Shown one piece after another: positions 11,100-22,779 of a stretch of DNA of 64,000 nt; position 1 is the stretch's first letter; the number at the start of each line of letters is the position of its first letter. The stretch lies in contig WJXW01000001.1 in assembly GCA_015832175.1 (NCBI GenBank), positions 3,782,001 to 3,846,000 of the forward strand, read 5' to 3'. The notes under the pieces are model-generated. The model saw only the letters and a program-made list of their open reading frames with translations. It was not told the origin of the DNA and did not search any database. Both the position numbers and the translations under genes were made by a program. This DNA comes from Paraphaeosphaeria minitans (Eukaryota > Ascomycota > Dothideomycetes > Pleosporales > Didymosphaeriaceae).

Positions 11100-14000
11100 C
11101 CCTAAACCCTCTCTTCTTTATTCTACTTTAACGTATATGTACCTTCCTCCTTTCTTGCCTTATTCTTCTTAGTGTTTTAGTATCTAGTAGCTAGTGCTCT
11201 ATTACTAGTAAATGTGTATAGCTTTTTTATATAATACTAATTTTTAACAAGATATACACGCACACACACATATATACTTACTATTATATAATAGCTAATA
11301 ATACTGTTAGTCTATTAGGCGCTAGTGCCCTTACTACTAGTGTCTTTATACTAGTTATTATAGGCTAGACTAGATCGCGCATCTAGATTAACCTCCCTAC
11401 TAGTTCGCCTAGTATAAGGGCCTTTATGCAGAGCCTAGTAGTAGATATATAATAAATCCTCTAGAGTATCTCTATTTTTATTATATAATGCTAATAAGTA
11501 TAGGACAAAAAGGCTAGAGTAGCCTAGATACCCTCCTAGAACATTATTATATAGATCCTAGTTAGTATAAACCTCTAGCGGTAGGCTGCTTATGTTATAT
11601 AAGATAAGGGATATTAGTAAGTAGTGCTTATTTAGTTGCGCAGCTAAGTTTAAAATAAGTCTTATACTTACTTATATAGCACTACTAATACTAGTAATTA
11701 GGTGTTCCTAGATTATCGTGTAATCCTAGGTTACAAGTCTAGATTATGCAGCGCCTACGTATAGAAGTCGCATAGTACTTATTATAAGCGTTATGTATAA
11801 AGGGGGAGGTAAATGTCTTTATTATATAAAGGGGTAGGTAGGCCTAGTCTTAAAATATCTAAATTATTAATATAGAAAATATATTCTTTAATATTTTTAT
11901 ATAATCTTCTACGATGTGTTCCTTCTCTTATAATAAAACTATAATGTTAAATTAGTAGTAGGGCTTATATAGCCTAAAAATAAATGTGTCTGTGCGAAGT
12001 TGTAGCAAGTTAGATAGAAAAAAAAAAATTTTTTTTTTTTAAAATAGTAAGTAAAATAATAAAAGAAATGTTATATAGTAGAGTAGTTACTCTATTATAC
12101 AGTCCTTATTAATTCTGTCTACTAAAGCCTTAATAGTAATATGTAGTTTATTTATTAAAATTAGTGTTTAGAGTGCCTAGTTAGGTACTTTCTTTATATA
12201 AGCATTAGTAGGATTATTTTTACTATTAATCTACCTAATTTCTATAATTTCCTATTTTTTGTACAACTCCCTAATTAACATAATATTAATTATAAGGCGT
12301 TTTTTGCTTATAGTGCCTAGTTATACAAGACATTTATAAGGATTTTAAGTTAGTACAGACTATAATAGGAATTAGGGGAATCTAAAGTATTTATATAATT
12401 TATTAAAGTGTTATGCTTAATATAATTATATTATTAAAACTGCCTACTAGACTATATAATTCACTTACTAGAACACTTTTAGTTACTCTTTTACACTTTA
12501 CTAAGTTCTAGTAGATAATATTACTATAGATCTTAAAGTCTTAAGTTATTATGCGATGTTCCTCTACTAGTATAATAACAAAGCTAAGCTATAAGCTTAG
12601 GTCTCTGTTATTAGTAAAAGAGCTATCTATAAAGATAAACAGCTTTGTGCGACCTAGGTTAAGTATAATAAATTTTAGTCCTCTTTATATATTCTAAATT
12701 TGCTAGTTTAAACGTATATTTAGTGCCTTAATATCTTCTTCTATTAGTACTGTTATTTGCGCAGTAATAGATAGGTTAAATGTTACTTCTAGTTAGTAAA
12801 CTAAAGAGATATATGCACCTCTTACTTATTATACGATATATTAGTGTATAGCGTTTTTATTTTAGGGATTAATTATGCGAAGGCTTTTAGCCTATCTTTT
12901 CTATTCTAGGGTAATAACACCCTAGATAAGTTGGATTTTGCCTCTATTAAACTTAATTACTCTATCTTATATTAAGACGCTTTTATCTTTTATATACAAC
13001 TTTATAGTATAGAGCTACTTCTCTTCTTATTATATAAAACTTTCTGTAACCACACTAAGGGTGTTATTAGACTAGAGTCTAGTAATGCTAAATATCTTAG
13101 GTCCCTTATCTATAATAAGTAGGTATAGGTTGTACGTTAATATATACATCCTTAGTTTCTTTTTATAATAGTTATAGTATGTCTTAAACTAGTAGAAACC
13201 TAATTTTGCTGCGCTATATAGAGGTTATATAACTTATAGAATTATGTTTAGTAGGAAGAAATTGCGTATTTCTACTAGTAGTTAGGTGTACAATGTGTGA
13301 AGGAGTTTGTTAGTAGACTATATATAGGCCTAAGTAATGTTTCTAAGCTTAATGTACATATTGTATAACTAAATTAGTGTTATAGAAAGAGCTAATAGTA
13401 ACCTCTAGCTTATACGCTAGATAGTAGGGGATTATATAAAGATCTCCTTTTTTTCTTTGTTTAAATAGCTAGCAAAGACAAGTCTTAATTTCTTATATAG
13501 TTAGGTTATCTTGCCTTTAATCTCTTGTATAAGACGTAGGTTAAAGATATAGCTAGATTTTTTATTAGGGTTATATAATAAGATTTTAAAAGTGCTATTA
13601 GTAATAAGGGCATTTATTTCTACTATATCTAATTCTTTAAAGGGCTAGCTAAGTGTAGTAATAACGCTATTTATATAAAGCTTTAGTATAAGCTTAAAGT
13701 TATCTTTTTCTTTTTAGGTAATAAACTAGGTGTTTAGTCTTCTTAATTTTTATTAAGCTTTACCTAATTATATAACTATAGTAGTTTAGTTCTTTCTAGA
13801 TCTTCCCCTTAGCCTTAGCTTTAGAGCTTTAATTTGTGTAGCTATAGGAGTATCTACATCCTATAGTTCCTGTGTGCTATTTTTAGTTACGCGATAGTAT
13901 AGTTTAACCTATATATAGCGCAGTTTTAGAGGTCTATTTTTAAGCTCTAGAATAATATCTCTTCCTTTAATACTTTTAATCTTATATAGTCTTTACTATC

Positions 14001-15310
14001 CCTTCTTTTCTTTTTAGGCTATAACTTTAGAGCCTAGTAAAAGTGTAAAGGTTTTGTATAATAATAGGCTGTTCTTAGTATTAATTATATAAGTAACTTT
14101 AACTTTAGCTCTATCTTTTTTAAGTATTTTTATTACTTTCTAGACTGTATTAGCTTAGGTAATTAGTTCTAGTAAGGGTAGAGAGTTCTTATTAATCCTT
14201 AGGTAGGCACTAAAGACTAGGAGGGTAGGTACTATACTATTAGGCCTAGCTGTGTTATTTAGTACCTTTACTACTATTTATAGCACTATTTTATTATTTA
14301 TATAACTATTAATCTTAGCTCTTAGAATATTGTACGCTTAGTATAGTAGTGTACATACTCTTTTAATTTTACCTACAGCCTAGTATGCCTCTACTAGCAT
14401 TTACCTATATTCTACCCTAACTATTTTTATATAATTCTAAAACTTATTAGAAGCAAAGTTAGTTCCTAGATTATAGATAATATAATCTAGTAGGCCTTAG
14501 TATATATTAATCTAGTATCTTATTAAGGTATCCTAGGTGTCTTGTGTAGTTATTAATCTTAGGAATTAAGCTACCTAAAAGGATATATCTATATTAATAA
14601 TATATAGGACATCCCTTTTACTAATTTATACAACATTAATAATAATTTTATAGTTAAAGTATAAGTTATTTTAGATAGAGAACTTAAAGCGTCTTACCGC
14701 TTAGTTATATAACTAGTAGTAGTAATAGAACTTTCTTACTTCTTCTAGTATAGAGCTCTCTACTTTATGCCCTACCTAAGTAAGAAGCTTATATAGTCTT
14801 TCTATCTAGGGGTGTCTAAAATAGTAGTATAGGTGTTAGAGTTCTGTCTCTATAAAAAAGAGAACTAATTCTTTATTACTAAGGTTAAAGAAGGGGTAAC
14901 CCTACTTTTATATAACTAGAACTATTATACTGTCCCTTTGTATAATAATATCTAGAATGTTATTAAAGTATACCCTAAGTCTGTTAGCATTTACTAGCGA
15001 TAGCAGGAATAGTGTTAGGAAGTCTAGGATATAATAGGTTACTATTCCTATAGGGTTAGTAATTTATATAGTGCCTAGAGATATCTAGGAACTTTATCCT
15101 CTAAAGCTAATATTAGTAGATTCTAGTAACTAGTCTACTTTAGTAGTTAGGTTTTTATGTAAGTAGGTAGTAAGCTAGTCCTTTTCTACTATAAACACTT
15201 ATACAGCGCCTGTGTCCTAGAGTTCTCCTTAGTACTTTATACAATACTAACTAGCTAGAGTAAATAGTTGTGTAGATTCTTCTATATTCTTATTATCTTT
15301 ACTATGTTAG
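11100..15310 (-). pseudogene. Copia-A2 pol remnant (integrase, RT, RNase H)
   Basis: Translated on the minus strand, 14720-13950 reads as a Copia integrase: VLYIINIDISF near the start, then LLDYIIYNLGTNFASNKF, corresponding to the DYI..DAGKNF.S..F region. Near 12650-12600 the frame gives LFIF(V/I)DSSFTNN-DLS, the start of a Copia RNase H. It is followed by KCKRVTKSVLVSELYSLVG (about 12500-12440), with RNase H ending near 12050. The order, integrase before RNase H, is that of Ty1/Copia. Stops fall mostly where Gln or Trp would be expected, consistent with RIP. Reverse transcriptase should lie between but its YVDD box was not located. Confidence 0.8.
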
Positions 15311-16486
15311 ATGTCTTCGCTAGTTATGTGATAAAAGTAGGTAGTAGAAGTAACGTATAAGGTAGCCTTCTATACTTCTTCTTTATTATTCTATTAGTCT
15401 TATTTATCTTCCTCCTCTTTTATATAATAGTCTTCTTCCTCTAGCTCTCCTTTAAAGTTAATAATATATATTTATACATCTATAGCAGAGGGTTTATATT
15501 TATAAAAGTTAGTGTATAATAATATATATTACCTTCTAGCTTACTAGGTATCTTTTAGTAGATAGTTAGTAGACTAGCATCCTTCTTTATAGTATATAAA
15601 GTATTTCTACTTTATATAAGAGCTTAAATTTCTAAAGTTACCCCTTCCTTTTAGTCTAAAAGTTAATTTACCTCTAGAGGGGCTAGATTCTCTTATATAA
15701 TTAGGATTATTATATTATTAATTAGTATAGTACACTTCTTTACTATCTTAAAAGAACTATAACTTTTTCCTATCTTTAGTAACTTAGAGTAACGTATAAA
15801 GGTTACTAAGTAAGCCTTTTACTATATTTTTAGGGTTAAATATAGCTTATTTAAGGTTAGGATAGCTATAGTATACTTAAATAATAGTAGTATATAGTTA
15901 TAGTTTACTACTAAAGCTTTATCTAAGAGCCTTTTAGGCTAAAGTAAGCTTATTAATTATTACTTCTAGGGCCTTATGCGATATAGTAGCTAGATTATCC
16001 CTTTTATAGTGTTTAAAGGTAAGAGTGGTCTAGTCTATTTAGTACTAATTATAATTAACACTAGTGTTAAAGTGCCTATTTAGTCTATTATATAATTTAT
16101 CCTATAAAAGTTCTAGTCTAATATTGTGTAGGTAGTAGGTGCTCACATAATTAGAAAGAATTCCTAGGAAAATATTTACATACTAGTCCTATAGTATACT
16201 TAGCCTATAGTATAGTTTTCTAAAGACTTTTACCTTGTCTACTAAGATGTTATACAGCCTACTAGTGTAGTTATTCTCTTTACTCTAAGCCTTTTAAAAG
16301 AGGATAATCTTATCTAGCTAAATATAAGTATAATCTCTTAGTTATTAAGGAGACTAGGAGTGTCTAGCCTCTTTATATAATATAGTTTGTTAGGTAAAAG
16401 CAGTCTAGGTTTTAGGCTACTACTACTAGTATAGCTCTATATATAGTATTTCTATTCTCGCATGTATAGGGATGGGCCCTAGCTAT

Positions 16487-16942
16487 TGTTAAATCTAAGA
16501 GGGTAGCTAGTCCTAAAGGGTTAAGGTTAGTTCTTAGGCAGGAGTACTTATAAAAGGTGAAAAGTCTTATTAATGTAATAGTATTTTATAAAGTGTAATA
16601 AGTTAATAATTTAGTCTACTAGAATCTAAATAATAGATTAATAAACAGATTAAATATAAGTATAAGAAGCTTATTCTTGCGTTTCTATATACTAAGTAGT
16701 CCCACACTTCCTAGAATCCTATACGTCCTAGAGTCCTATATGTCCTAGAGTTCTATATGTCCTAGAGTCCTGTGCGGGCAAGTCCTACGCGTCCTAGAGT
16801 TCCTGTATAGGCAAGGCCTATACGGTCCTTAGGACCCTTAGGACCTATAACTTATTATCTAACTACTTAGTTATATAACTTTAGTAGACTAGTAGTCTAA
16901 TAAGCTCACGCCCTACTACTTACGTATAGCTAGATTCTAATA
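16487..16942 (-). repeat. LTR-B, 3' LTR of Gypsy-B2
   Basis: 456 bp from TGTTAAATCTAAG to GATTCTAATA (TAACA mutated by C-to-T). It is preceded by the target duplication GCTAT and followed by the pyrimidine tract that is the polypurine tract of the minus strand. Confidence 0.9.
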
Positions 16943-17029
16943 TTATTCTCCCCCTCTAAGTTTAATGTCCTTATAAGTTAACTACCTATAAAGTTATTAT
17001 CTTGTTCTATTTAATATTGCTACAGTTAA

Positions 17030-17572
17030 GCTAATTATCTTAAAAAAGACTGTGTTTTTATAATAGTTACCTATTTATACTATACTAAGAAGAAATACGC
17101 TTATTATCTTTCCTTTTTATACTTTTAGTGTACTAACTATATTAGGTAGAAAAACTAGAAGTGTAAGCCTAAGGAGATCCCTTTACTAGATTATTTAAAA
17201 ATAGATACTAAAATAGAGAGGTTAAAGAAGTTAGAGACTAAAGAGGAAGTAAAACTTTGTATTAAGAAAGAACTAGCTAAGGTAGGTCTCTTTTGCGCCT
17301 ATTAGGCATAAGAGAAAATAGCGCGTTTACGTAATTAGTAAAAGAAATTACGTTAGAAAGACTAAGAATTATTTTATTATAGTATAAATACTATAGATAA
17401 GTTAGAAGCGCTTAAAGCGTAGGAGGAGTTAGCGTAGGCTACTATATTAATAAATTCTAACGCGCTGTTAGGCGCTAAGGTAATTAACTAGTCTATTTTA
17501 TAAGCTAGCCCTTATGCTAGTAGTAATTCTTAGGTGCGTCCTAGTCGTCTCTTTATAATTTCTAGTGTTTAA
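17030..17572 (+). pseudogene. Antisense accessory ORF of Gypsy-B (coiled-coil, Cys-rich N-part)
   Basis: One plus-strand frame runs opposite to gag-pol between the chromodomain and the 3' LTR and ends at TAA 17570-17572. It shows a CxxC-x7-C-like motif (CTNYIR, stop, KN, stop, KCKPKE from 17129), then a charged, Leu/Lys/Glu-rich helical stretch (LDYLKIDTKIERLKKLETK; KEELAKVG; LEALKA). In the charged part all interruptions are TAG or TAA at places where Gln or Trp would fit. The start codon is not identifiable. Small Cys- and coiled-coil-bearing frames antisense to Gypsy pol are familiar in fungal genomes, but the function is unknown. It could be a fossil accessory gene or an accidental open frame; the charge pattern favours the first. 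Confidence 0.6.
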
Positions 17573-20433
17573 TTATAGAAGTCGTTTATCTATTGTTAAT
17601 AGTTAGATAGGTTTTCCTTAGGTTCCTATATATTTTTACTAGACAAATACCCTTTCTATTTAACAAGGTATTCTTTAGTGTCTGTGTACGTATTACGTAC
17701 TTATAGGATTTATTCTACTTTAAACTTAGTTTCTTCCTAAGCTTAGTAATAGAAGGTAGTTTTAACTAGTGTTTTAGGGTCTACTAGTTCTAGTAGTAAT
17801 ACGTGGAATACTAAGTGTATTTTTATATCTGGCGGTAGTTCTAACTTATAGTTTACTAGTGATATTTGCTTAGAAATATAAAATAGTCTAACCTTAATAT
17901 AATCTAGTTTCTTATGTTTTCTCTTCTAAGTTTAAAGGTTCTTTATAAGTAGATATACTTTATCCCCCTTCTTTAGCTAAGGTGCCATTTTTTGTTTTTA
18001 ATTTTAGTAAGAAATTAATTGCTATTAAGCTTTTTTAAGATTTTCTTAGAGTTATTAGTGTATTTTTTCTATATTTTCTACTATATCTATAGCTTCTTTT
18101 GCTTTAATTATTATAGGAAATTGTTAGTTAAAGAGATGTGGGTGTCTTCTATAGTTTACATAGAATAGTGTATGTCCTAATACTGCTAATACTTTATTAT
18201 TATAGGCTAACTGTGCTATAGGTAGTAATAAAACCTAGTTATTCTTCTAACTGTTATAGTAGATGCGTAGGTACGTTTCTATAGTTTAGTTTATACATTC
18301 TGTTTATCTGTCTGTTTATAAATAGTAAGCTATTAATAGCTTTTGTTTTATTCTAAGTAGTGCTATAAGCGTTATCTAATAATTTAACGTGAAGAGCTTA
18401 TCTCTGTTGCTAATAATTATTTTTAGGATTCTGTAGTGTCTAAATAGTTAGTCTAGGATAAAAAAAGGAAGTTCCTTTGCTGTTATTCTTTTAAGGTATA
18501 AAATAAACTTAATATACTTAGTTAATTAGCAGACTACTACTAGTATACTATTGTATTTAATTCCTATTATTAGATTCTTAGAGTTTAGAATTCCTGTAAC
18601 AAAATCTATAGTAATATCTTCCTATAGTGCTATTAGTATTCTAATTACTTACATCTCTCTATATTTGAGATATATACTATGTTTGTTTCTCTAGAATTCT
18701 ATATATTTATAGATATAAGTTATTACAGCTTCCTTAATTCCTTTAAAGGTGTAATTCCTTTAAATAAGTTCCATTATCTTTATAATGCCTAGGTGTCCGT
18801 ACATAGGGTTATTGTGGTATTATTAGATAATCTTAGTCTGTAGATGTTCTAGAACTTCTTAGTTAATTACTAAAAGTTAATTTAGTTCTGCTGTTAGTTC
18901 TAGAGATCTATTTTTAGCTTTATAAAGGATTGCAGAGAAGGTTTTTACTTTTTCCCCTACTAGATTACTTTGTTAGCTAAGAGCGTCTGCTCTGCCATTT
19001 TCTTTCCTAGCTATATAGATAATTTTAAACTTATACTGCCCTATAGTTTATAACTATTTTTGTTATTATAGCGTAAGTTCTTTTGTTATTATAAACCTTA
19101 GAAGGTTCTTATAATCTATATAGATTTCTAGCGTTAAGTAACTAAGCGTATAAATCCTCTAGTGCTTTAAGACTTTAATAATAGCGTAGAGTTCTTTATT
19201 ATATACGTTATATTATGTTTCAGCGTTATTAAATTTGTATAAGTAATAGGCAATTAAGTGCCATTTACTATTACGTTTTTATTTAGCGTAGGCGCCTAGC
19301 GCAAGATCGCTAGCGTCTGTTTTAAAGCGCAATAGTTTATCGCTCCTAAAATAAATAAGGATAAGTTCTATAATACATGCTATCGTAAGGAGTTAGAATA
19401 ACATTCTACACTTATTTATTTATTTAAAGGGTACGTCCTTTTTTATAAAATTTATTAAAGGTATTATAACCTTTACGTAATCTTAGATAAATTATTAATT
19501 AAATCTATAGAATCCTAAGAATTCTTGGATGTTCTTGGCTATCTTTAGTATTAGCTAGTTCTTAATATATTTAACTTTACTTAGTGCTATCTTAATTTCC
19601 TTCTACAGTAATAATATGTCCTAGGAATTTAAGTTATTTAATGTTAAACTTGTATTTCTTAAGTTTAATACAAAGGTATACTTTGTCTAGTGCTTCTAGT
19701 ACTGTCTATACGTGCTTAGTGTAGTCTAATTTGTTTTTAGAAAAGATGAGGATATTGTCTATATACGCAATAACAAATATATCTAGATATTTGTAGAGTA
19801 TGTTATTAATAAGTGCTATAAAAGCTACTAGTGCGTTTGTAAGTCTAAAAGGCATAACCTTGTATTTAAATAGTCTATAGCGTGATTAAAACACTGTTTT
19901 CTATTCTTTACCTTTCCTAATTTCTATAAGGTGGTAACTGTCTCTTAGATCTATTATTATAAATATCTTAGCTTAAGATAGTTAATCTTGTAACTCTATA
20001 ATATTTAGTAGTGAATATTAGTTTTTTATTATTATATTATTAAGTTATTAGTAGTTAACGTATAGTCTATCTAATCTATCCTTTTTCTTAATAAACATAA
20101 AAGGGCTTGCTGCTAGTAACTTTAATAGTTATATATATCCTTTCTTAAGGTTTATTTTAATAAAATTACGTTCCTTAAGGAGTTCTTCTCCTATTTTACT
20201 ATATAGTAGTCTAAAGGGTGGCGTCTTCCCTTCTTTTAGGTCTATTATAAGATCCTAGGGTTAATATTTAGGTAGGTTTACTTTTCCTTCCTTTTCTATA
20301 AATATGTATATCTATTTCCTATACTCTCTTAGTAAGGTAAGGGGTGTACTATTGTCCTCCTTCTTACACTTCTTAACCTAGTAGTTCCTACTAGCGTTTA
20401 CTAAGGTGTGCTTCTATTTTTTAACTATCTATC
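17573..20433 (-). pseudogene. Gypsy-B2 pol remnant, 3' part (RT, RNase H, integrase, chromodomain)
   Basis: Minus strand, from high to low coordinates: RT palm near 19740-19770 (VIAYIDNILIF, second catalytic Asp mutated to Asn); RNase H near 19340-19270 (KTDASDLALGAYAK); integrase across about 18900-17900; and a chromodomain at about 17695-17585 (EYLVK-stop-KGY, then EPKENLSNY), matching the family form EYLVKWKGY...WEPEENL. The chromodomain places the element among chromoviruses, whose integrase tail targets particular chromatin. Confidence 0.82.
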
Positions 20434-20745
20434 TGTTAGTTTGGCTTAATCTGTAATTAAGTATTTAAGGGTTAATAGTATACTATCGTGCAAAGGGTAA
20501 GAAGTAGGTTTAATTAATTACGTCTAGTCTATTATACAAAGGGGCACTAAGGACCTTATGAAGTCTCTGCCTCTTGGCACTAACCTAAGCAGGGGGTCCT
20601 TGTGCAGGTCCTTATAGGTAGGTAGGGCCTTATAAAGTCTCTACCTCTTAGCGCTAACCTAAGTAGTAGGTCCTTGTGCGGGTCCCTATAGGTAGGCAGG
20701 CCCCTATTTTACTTAGTGCTATTTATATAATAAACTGTATAGACA
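20434..20745 (-). repeat. LTR-A, long form, 3' LTR of Copia-A3
   Basis: 312 bp from TGTTAGTTTGGC to TGTATAGACA, with the TG...CA ends intact and two tandem copies of the 74-bp unit. Confidence 0.88.
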
Positions 20746-21505
20746 CTAGTAACTTTTCTTTTATATAATAGCTTATATCTATTATACGCTTTCCCTTTCC
20801 TATCCTTCTCTATCTATACAGTTAGCCTTCCCCTACTAGAATAGGTTGTGAGGTAGGTGTAGTGTTACTATATAGTAGAGGTCCTATTTATACCTACTCT
20901 TATATAAATAGGTAGTAACAACTAATCTACTTAGTTCTTACCCTACCCTTTTATATAGTAGTAGAGTCACATTACGTAATAAGGCTCTTTCTAGACATGT
21001 ATTCTATGCGTAAACAGAAGGTAGGGTGTTAAGTAATATAATACTTAGCGCTAGGTCTTAGTAAGTAGGTATAGAAGGATCGCTCCTAGTTGTATAATAA
21101 AGGTATATAGTAGAAGTAAGGTATAAAGTAGCCTTCTGTACTTCTTCTTTATTACTCTATTAGTCTTATTTATCTTCCTCCTCTTTTATATAATAGTCTT
21201 TTTCCTCTAGCTCTCCTTTAAAGTTAAGGATGTATACTTATACATCTATAGTAGAGGGTTTATATTTATAGAAGTTAGCGTATAATAATATATATTACCT
21301 TCTAGCTCGCTAGGTATCCCTTAGTAGAAAGTTAGTAGACTAGTATCCTTTTTTATAGTATATAAAGCATTTCTACTTTGTGCGAGAGCTTAAACTTCTA
21401 AAGTTACCTCTTCCTTTTAGTCTAAAGATTAATCTGCCTCTAGAGGGGCTAGATCCTCTTGTGCGATTAGAATTATTATATTATTAATTAGTGTAGTACA
21501 CTTCT

Positions 21506-21700
21506 TGTTGTGGTAAAAAGGGCTCGAACTATCACAGGATATTTAGGAGCAGAGTTGTAAAGAATACAAATAGCTAATTGTAGGAAAGGATGCTAAAAGG
21601 GCAGACTATATATAAAAGAAATAAGCCTCTTAGCAAGAATCCTGTGATCTAAATTAGTAGATCCAGAAAGAATCACAGAAGTAAGTGTTTTACTTTAACA
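21506..21700 (-). repeat. LTR-C, 3' LTR (195 bp)
   Basis: TGTTGTGGTAAAAAGGG to TACTTTAACA. It keeps several CpA/TpG sites (ATCACAGGA, CTTGTTGTGG) that are TpA in the partner LTR, so the left end escaped much of the RIP. Confidence 0.93.
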
Positions 21701-22188
21701 CACCCCCTAGGTGATTGCTTAAAGCGGATTACCTATTTTAAAAAGTAATCTGTAATTGTCTAAATCTTTCCTAAAGATCTTTAAAAAACCATCTAAAGGC
21801 TGTTTAAAAATTAAAAAACTATTAAGAATTATTCTTCTAAATCTCTTTATCTTAAGAACAGCAATTCTATCACCCCCTACTTATTATAATAGCAAAACAA
21901 TTACTGTTTATCTTTTAAATCACGAATCCTATTGTAAATTGTGTCTAGAATCTTTTCTTCTAGTGGGTTAGGAGCTCATAAGCGTGGCATAAAGGCCTAA
22001 AGTGTAAATACTTTTGTTCTACTGCTCTTTTTGCTTACTTTCTATTAATTATAAGGTAATTTCCCCGCTCTTACTAGCTAGTAAGTACAATAGGTAGGCG
22101 CGTTTTAATTAGGAAGGAGTAGTAGTAAGAGAAATAAGTAGTAAGGAAAGAGCGCATTTAGCGCTTAATAATTAGATAGGTAGTAGAG

Positions 22189-22196
22189 TATATAAG
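22189..22196 (+). promoter_or_regulatory. TATA box ahead of the Copia-C antisense frame
   Basis: TATATAAG lies 179 bp upstream of the ATG at 22375 on the plus strand, followed by a pyrimidine-rich stretch (about 22210-22260), as in fungal polymerase II promoters. A PyAG (CTTTTAG) directly precedes the ATG and could be a 5'-UTR intron acceptor. The assignment is inferred from sequence pattern only. Confidence 0.4.
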
Positions 22197-22374
22197 TCCT
22201 TTGCTAGCGCTTAATCTTCTCTCTTTAATTCTTTACTTTTAACGCTTTAACCTCCTATCTAATTTAAGCCTACTAGTTTAAGCCTTTAAATCCTACTATC
22301 TTATAGTAGGTTCTTTTTTTCTAATTATTGCCTTGCGCTCTTTCTATTGTTTAGAGCTTTGCTAACTCTTTTAG

Positions 22375-22580
22375 ATGTCTAATAATCTAGCTAAAGCACG
22401 CGCAGTAAAGGCTGCAAAAGCTGCTAAATAAAGGAGAGGTAGAGGAGGTGGATAGGGTAAGGAATTACCTACTACAGAGAGGAGAAGAGGAGAAGGATAG
22501 GGAGAATCTCCTGCTACTAATTGTAGGGGAGATTCTTGCACCCCTATAATTAAGTAGAGGAGGAAAAGGGTCTATATACT
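22375..22580 (+). pseudogene. Antisense accessory ORF of Copia-C (basic, Arg/Gly-rich)
   Basis: ATG at 22375 opens a frame reading MSNNLAKARAVKAAKAAK, then Arg/Gly-rich sequence (RRGRGGG), TTERRRGEG and a CRGDSCTPI segment, until a possible intron donor near 22570. The four internal stops (TAA, TAG, TAG, TAG) are all where Gln or Trp codons could have been hit by RIP. A long T/C-rich stretch ending TTTCCTAG (22670s) could be an intron. The N-terminus is strongly basic, so nucleic-acid binding is possible but not shown. It runs opposite to pol of the host element. Confidence 0.45.
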
Positions 22581-22779
22581 TATAGATAAGCTCTTTAATT
22601 TCTTTTTCCTTTAATTCCTATTCTTTTTCTAATTTTTTCTTTTTTTTCTTTTTCTTTTCTTGTTTCCTAGCTCTAAATTAATAATTCTAAATAGTTAATA
22701 GATTGTTTCTTTACTTACTTACTCTTGTTTTGTAATTATTGTGCTTATATCTTACAGGACTTAATAGCCTTTTAAATCT

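Noticed and set aside
21756..21971. 71-codon plus-strand frame just inside Copia-C
   Set aside because: Low-complexity Leu/Lys-rich frame in AT-rich DNA next to the LTR with no motif.
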